A stretch of 64,000 bases of DNA from Candidatus Saccharimonadota bacterium (GTDB lineage: Bacteria > Patescibacteriota > Saccharimonadia > Saccharimonadales > Saccharimonadaceae): NCBI GenBank assembly GCA_009781895.1, contig WQUV01000003.1, positions 28,598 to 92,597 on the forward strand. The letters run 5' to 3'. Below, one piece after another: positions 60,746-64,000 of this stretch. The position numbers and the translations under genes are program-made. Below the pieces are notes generated by a model. It saw nothing but the letters and a program-made list of their open reading frames with translations. It did no database searches and was not told the DNA's origin. Numbering within the stretch: the first letter of the stretch is position 1; every line of letters starts with the position of its first letter.

Positions 60746-60957
60746 ACAAAGAACGAGAAAGTATTGCCGAGAAGACCAAGAAACTAAACCAGTTAATGGC
60801 TTGGTTCGATGGCGACGACTTTTCACTGGAGGAGGCGGTGGATAAGTACGCGGAGGCGACGAAGCTGGCTTCCGAGATTGAGGGGCTGCTAAAAAGCTTG
60901 AAGAATAAGATAACCAAGATTGATACGAATGTTGCAAAAAGATTGGAAGAGGAGTAA
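60742..60957 (+). CDS. xseB: Exodeoxyribonuclease VII small subunit
   Basis: 71 residues, helical hairpin: KKLNQLMAWFDGDDFSLEEAVDKYAEATKLASEIEGLL fits XseB, several copies of which bind each XseA. It overlaps xseA by 4 nt (ATGA), which ensures coupled synthesis. Length is typical. Confidence 0.93.
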   Translation: MNKERESIAEKTKKLNQLMAWFDGDDFSLEEAVDKYAEATKLASEIEGLLKSLKNKITKIDTNVAKRLEEE

Positions 60958-60966
60958 AATAATATT

Positions 60967-61659
60967 ATGATACCAAAGTTAATGGAAGGCGGTAAGTTAA
61001 TCTTTATCGTGCTGATCGTGCTCTTAGTGGCTGGTTTGATTGCGACAACTTCGAATGCGACACGGACAAGGGGCGAGCTAAATAGCGTACAGGCAAGCAT
61101 TGACGCTCAAGTCTTAGCGCGTGAGACGGAAATCCGTCGTACTGAGCGAGCAGAGGCAGATGCGGAGTGGTCGGAGCGAGAGGCTTACTGTAATGATGGT
61201 GGTCGTGGGCATAGCTTTGTTGGGCCAGACGACTATGGTCGTTTTGGCTTTTTCCATCCTTGTCATTGGGCAGTTTGGGTGCCAAGCCCGGCATTGCACG
61301 GTGGCAATTTTGAGGCGATCTTTCATCCGAGGCGGGTTGTACATACGGCGAACCCAGTTTATGCTCTAAGATTTACTATTTTGACTCAGCAGTATGATGC
61401 TGTGATTCAGCAGCGACAAGGGCAGGTACAGGGTGGTCAGCTGGTGATGTCTTCATTCTCGCGTGTTGTGAATCAAGGCCTGCCGAGTCAGTTTACAATC
61501 AATGGCACGCGTTTTGATGGTAATATGGTGCACGGGGTAGCGGGGGGGTCAGAGGTGATCTTCCGTATTCGTGATAGGACTGCGATTGTGCGGACTGACT
61601 CAGGTCTATTCCGTGAGGACTTCGAGCGATTATTGCAGACGATCACCTTTACGCAGTAG
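60967..61659 (+). CDS. Membrane-anchored protein, unknown
   Basis: Not recognised. 230 residues: one membrane helix (about 9-29), an acidic/basic helical segment (about 35-70), a Gly/His/Cys-containing region (CNDGGRGHSF..HPCHWAVW) and a beta-rich end. The outer domain has two Cys that may pair. It starts 9 nt after xseB; GAGGAG overlaps the xseB end, and a TAAAAT at about 60954-60959 could give a separate leaderless start. A terminator follows. Confidence 0.5.
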   Translation: MIPKLMEGGKLIFIVLIVLLVAGLIATTSNATRTRGELNSVQASIDAQVLARETEIRRTERAEADAEWSEREAYCNDGGRGHSFVGPDDYGRFGFFHPCHWAVWVPSPALHGGNFEAIFHPRRVVHTANPVYALRFTILTQQYDAVIQQRQGQVQGGQLVMSSFSRVVNQGLPSQFTINGTRFDGNMVHGVAGGSEVIFRIRDRTAIVRTDSGLFREDFERLLQTITFTQ

Positions 61660-61705
61660 AGATCTTAGTGGCTTCCAAAGATATTGTTGTACCAAGAACA
61701 AGAGT

Positions 61706-61740
61706 AAAGCCCCCATTAACTTGGGGGCTTTGGCCTTTTG
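61706..61740. terminator. Bidirectional terminator
   Basis: AAAGCCCCCA-TTAACT-TGGGGGCTTT, a perfect 10-bp stem between convergent genes, followed on the plus side by GGCCTTTTG. Confidence 0.8.
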
Positions 61741-61761
61741 CAAGGTGAACACAATTATTTT

Positions 61762-62700
61762 TTACGCTCCCCAGATGGGGATTCCGCACTCCTCGATGTG
61801 GTTGATATCCACAGCAAGGAAAGGCAATAGATAGCGGGGGTGGTCACAGTTGCGATCCAGCAAGAGCTCGGTGTGGACTATGTCGCCCACACTTAAGTTG
61901 GTCTCGTCAAAGAGGTCGGTCGTGATGAGTATTTCGTATAGCCATTCGTTGCCAATAGGCAGCCTAAGTCCAGCATGACCGACTGGCTCTATGGTGAGGA
62001 TTCCGGGGTTGCTATTCGTTGGGGCCTGGATTGATATAATCTCTCCGAACTGATCCCAGCTTTGAGTGCCACGGAAGGTGATGTCGCCATCGGTTGTTGT
62101 GATAACAACGTCGGCAACCTCCACTACCTCAACGCTGATTGCTTGTCGGATGAGATTGTTATGGCTTGGGGCGCCCGCCTCATGCTTAACCCTTATGACA
62201 GTACCTTTTTGTAGCTCGGCGAGCTCGAAATCAAGTAGCGCGAGCAGCTCGCTGTCAATATACAGATTGATAATGCTTGTCCACCCTACTCGTTGTTGCA
62301 TAGTCTCGAAGCGGGTTGCAAATATGGCGTATTGATCTGAGCTTTCGCCAGTAGTGGCAAGGCAGTGAAACCTAAAATACTCTATGGCTTCAGGCTCAAA
62401 GGTCGCGGAAAGCATCTCCCATCCTCCATTACATTTGCCGGTGTTGGCGGGGTGCCCTCCCGGTGAAGGTGAGGGGGTGTACCCGGGCATCATTTCTTCT
62501 GGTGTGAGTGTAGGGGGTGGTTCGGGCATCGCTACTGATAGGCTTATTCCAGTAGGCGGTGTTGCTTCTGTAGCTGTTTCTGCTGTCGGCGTAAAGAGCT
62601 GTATGGCACCGTACATGACTATGAAGAGAAGAACGCAGCTGATGATAATAAGAGTTAAGAACCTCTCGTTGCTCATGTTCCTGGTGGTTAGCTTTTTCAT
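61762..62700 (-). CDS. Membrane-anchored protein with Pro/Thr-rich stalk, paralogue of 23292-23885
   Basis: 312 residues: a short cytoplasmic N terminus, one membrane helix (about 15-36), a Pro/Thr/Glu-rich stalk (about 40-85), and an outer beta-rich region of about 220 residues with four Cys (GKCNGG, FHCLA, RNCDH, EECGI). NLSVGDIVHTELL matches NLSVNDIVQVTI in the shorter protein at 23292. The start at 62700 follows AGGAGG; the upstream 16 codons lie in the leader. Own promoter with a leader of about 140 nt. Confidence 0.6.
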   Translation of the reverse strand: MKKLTTRNMSNERFLTLIIISCVLLFIVMYGAIQLFTPTAETATEATPPTGISLSVAMPEPPPTLTPEEMMPGYTPSPSPGGHPANTGKCNGGWEMLSATFEPEAIEYFRFHCLATTGESSDQYAIFATRFETMQQRVGWTSIINLYIDSELLALLDFELAELQKGTVIRVKHEAGAPSHNNLIRQAISVEVVEVADVVITTTDGDITFRGTQSWDQFGEIISIQAPTNSNPGILTIEPVGHAGLRLPIGNEWLYEILITTDLFDETNLSVGDIVHTELLLDRNCDHPRYLLPFLAVDINHIEECGIPIWGA

Positions 62701-62845
62701 AGTATCAACCTCCTGAGGTTTATAGCGATGGGAGCTTGGCTCGACCACCGCAGCGATTGGGCTGGGTTAAAAATTACCTAGAAATTGTGTTACTAATGTT
62801 ATCTTAAGGGTGGGGCGGGTTGTCCTACCTCAACCTTACAGCTCC

Positions 62846-62874
62846 ATTATATCACACTTATGCTTGAAAGTCAA
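62846..62874 (-). promoter_or_regulatory. Canonical promoter of the stalked protein at 61762
   Basis: On the minus strand TTGACT (62869-62874), a 17-nt spacer ending AAGTGTGA, and TATAAT (62846-62851). Its spacer is almost the same as that of the promoter at 12888-12916. The stretch 62701-62845 is leader with no gene seen. Confidence 0.7.
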
Positions 62875-62922
62875 TAGTTGCTTATGCTTGTCAAGAAAAA
62901 GCAATAGAGACGCAATAAAGAT

Positions 62923-63726
62923 CTACTTTTTGACAGAGACGCAAACTTGAGAAAGATATTGCTTAGGGTCTTGAATGCAGATTTCGTCGTGGAGGTATCT
63001 GACGAAGACTGGACCGATGATCTGGAGGGAGTTTTCTTTGGCGTACTTTGCCATGCGCTCAGGAAGGTCGCCTAGTTGGCCATAGTAGTCTTTATGGAAG
63101 CCGACTAAGAAGCGTCCAGCTTCTCGTGTCTGATTGCCGAACGGGTCGAGGGAGATAAAGTGGCTTGGTTCGCCAGTTGCCTGCATGAAGGTACCCCAGT
63201 CGTCATGAATACCGGCGACTGGGAAGCTGAGATTGATGTGGAAGTCCTTAGCTTTATTACAGAAGGTGGCAAATGGGGTGTAGAAGGATTCGCCTGGGGT
63301 GAATTCGTTACGCGGGCCAAGGGCGTAGGACATAGCCTCTTCTTCGACTACTGCAATATCGTCGTGGTTGGTGGCGTGATTGCCTAGCTCAATGAGATCG
63401 CGTCTAGTGTGTATGATGGAATAAGATTCGCGTAGGCGACTCATCTGCTGGTCTAGTAGTTTTTCTTGCTTGCTGATGAGCTGGATGATTTTGTCAGGTG
63501 AGCGTGACTTAACAAGCTCCCGAATGGTCTTAATTGGTACACCGAGGCTACTCATGACTTTGATGAAGTTGACAGTGATGACTTGGTCTGGGGTGTAGAA
63601 ACGGTAGTTGTTGTATTTGTCGCGTTGGCTAGGTGAATAGAGGTCGATTTCGTCCCAGTAGCGCAAAGTCGAGCTCTCGACTCCAGACATTTTGGAGAAT
63701 TCTTTGATGGTTAATAGGTCCCCCAT
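62923..63726 (-). CDS. MerR-family regulator with GyrI/BmrR-like effector domain
   Basis: 267 residues: MerR helix-turn-helix (TIKEFSKMSGVESSTLRYWDEIDLYSPSQRD, about 5-40), the wing and YTPDQVITVNFIKVMSSLGVPIKTI, a dimer helix (about 85-120), and a C-terminal effector-binding domain of GyrI/BmrR type (about 130-267). It probably activates an efflux or stress gene when it binds a small ligand. Target promoter is not obvious; the adjacent truncated gene at 63844 is divergent. Minus-strand TATTAT at 63734-63739, seven nt before the ATG, suggests a leaderless mRNA. Confidence 0.85.
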   Translation of the reverse strand: MGDLLTIKEFSKMSGVESSTLRYWDEIDLYSPSQRDKYNNYRFYTPDQVITVNFIKVMSSLGVPIKTIRELVKSRSPDKIIQLISKQEKLLDQQMSRLRESYSIIHTRRDLIELGNHATNHDDIAVVEEEAMSYALGPRNEFTPGESFYTPFATFCNKAKDFHINLSFPVAGIHDDWGTFMQATGEPSHFISLDPFGNQTREAGRFLVGFHKDYYGQLGDLPERMAKYAKENSLQIIGPVFVRYLHDEICIQDPKQYLSQVCVSVKK

Positions 63727-63843
63727 TAATCATATAATACAGGTGTTTTTGAGTTTTGCAAGCACCCTATACCTACTTGAAGGTTGCCGTGAAGTAAAGT
63801 TAAGGGTTATGATAGGGTGGAGTGAGTGTGCTATGATAGTGGT

Positions 63844-64000
63844 ATGGAGGGAGAGAGGCAGGCTAGGATGCTGGAGGACTTGGCGTCGGCATTGGAGTTG
63901 CCGTTTTCTTTTATTCGTTCGATTGAGCTGGTGCGGAAGGAGCAGAGCCAAAAGTTGCCGTTTCCCGATGAAGATCGCAAGATTCTATGGGCGGCGGAGC
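63844..64000 (+). CDS. Unidentified gene, N-terminal part (runs off window)
   Basis: 52 residues are visible, starting MEGERQARMLEDLASALELP, helical and charged. Not recognised. TATGAT at 63832-63837 lies 6 nt before the ATG, in line with the leaderless pattern seen elsewhere. The frame is open to the window end. Divergent from the MerR gene, so it could be its target. Confidence 0.5.
   Translation, partial: MEGERQARMLEDLASALELPFSFIRSIELVRKEQSQKLPFPDEDRKILWAAE

Overview
The window looks like chromosomal DNA from a small-genome Patescibacteria (CPR) bacterium, most likely a Saccharibacterium (TM7). This is inference from gene content and style: dense short operons, many leaderless genes, a cysteine desulfurase fused to MnmA, an archaeal-like THUMP/Trm11-type methyltransferase, and FISUMP and RCC1 surface proteins. 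UGA is used as a stop and RF2 carries its SPF motif, so the UGA-recoding Gracilibacteria and Absconditabacteria are unlikely. Base composition is near balanced, except for one AT-rich island of about 0.7 kb beside tRNA-Gly. No CRISPR array, transposase, rRNA or prophage was seen.

Layout. 1-2.1 kb: start of typA, an HD hydrolase, yraN, rplS. 2.2-3 kb: two small envelope proteins. 3.1-9.7 kb: minus-strand block with an M1 aminopeptidase and a six-gene operon (dus, glutaredoxin, smpB, xth, NnrD-like, trmH). 9.9-14 kb: small orphan, RNase J, Cys-cluster orphan. 14-20.5 kb: M16 peptidase / MurD-like / prfB operon, then alpha-glucan phosphorylase with a membrane protein. 20.6-24.7 kb: tRNA-Ser, AlkD-like glycosylase, grpE, CHAP hydrolase, two membrane proteins, tRNA-Val. 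24.8-31 kb: fusA, uvrB, a soluble histidine kinase, tRNA-Gln. 31-37 kb: tpiA, TPR protein, tRNA-Tyr, three small orphans and the IscS-MnmA fusion. 37-42 kb: EamA transporter with a structured leader, PNPOx-like protein, tRNA-Gly with the AT-rich island, tatD, metG. 42-46.6 kb: low-complexity protein, orphan, tgt, tyrS, surface protein. 46.7-52.2 kb: seven-gene carbon operon (gap, rpiB, rpe-like, PfkB kinase, membrane protein, small protein, flavoprotein). 52.2-54.8 kb: Trm11-like enzyme, rpmA, zinc ribbon, truB, initiator tRNA. 54.9-64 kb: two secreted surface proteins, flippase-like protein, xseA-xseB, membrane proteins, a MerR regulator and a truncated gene.

Two transcription styles stand out. 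Many housekeeping genes have a TATAAT-like box only 6-11 nt before the start codon and no Shine-Dalgarno, as expected for leaderless mRNAs. A second set, mostly orphan and membrane genes, has TTGACT/TATAAT promoters with 17-18 nt spacing, leaders of about 30-140 nt and a strong GGAGG site. Other recurring oddities are palindromes sitting in frame inside conserved genes and enzymes of familiar fold that have lost their signature catalytic residues.
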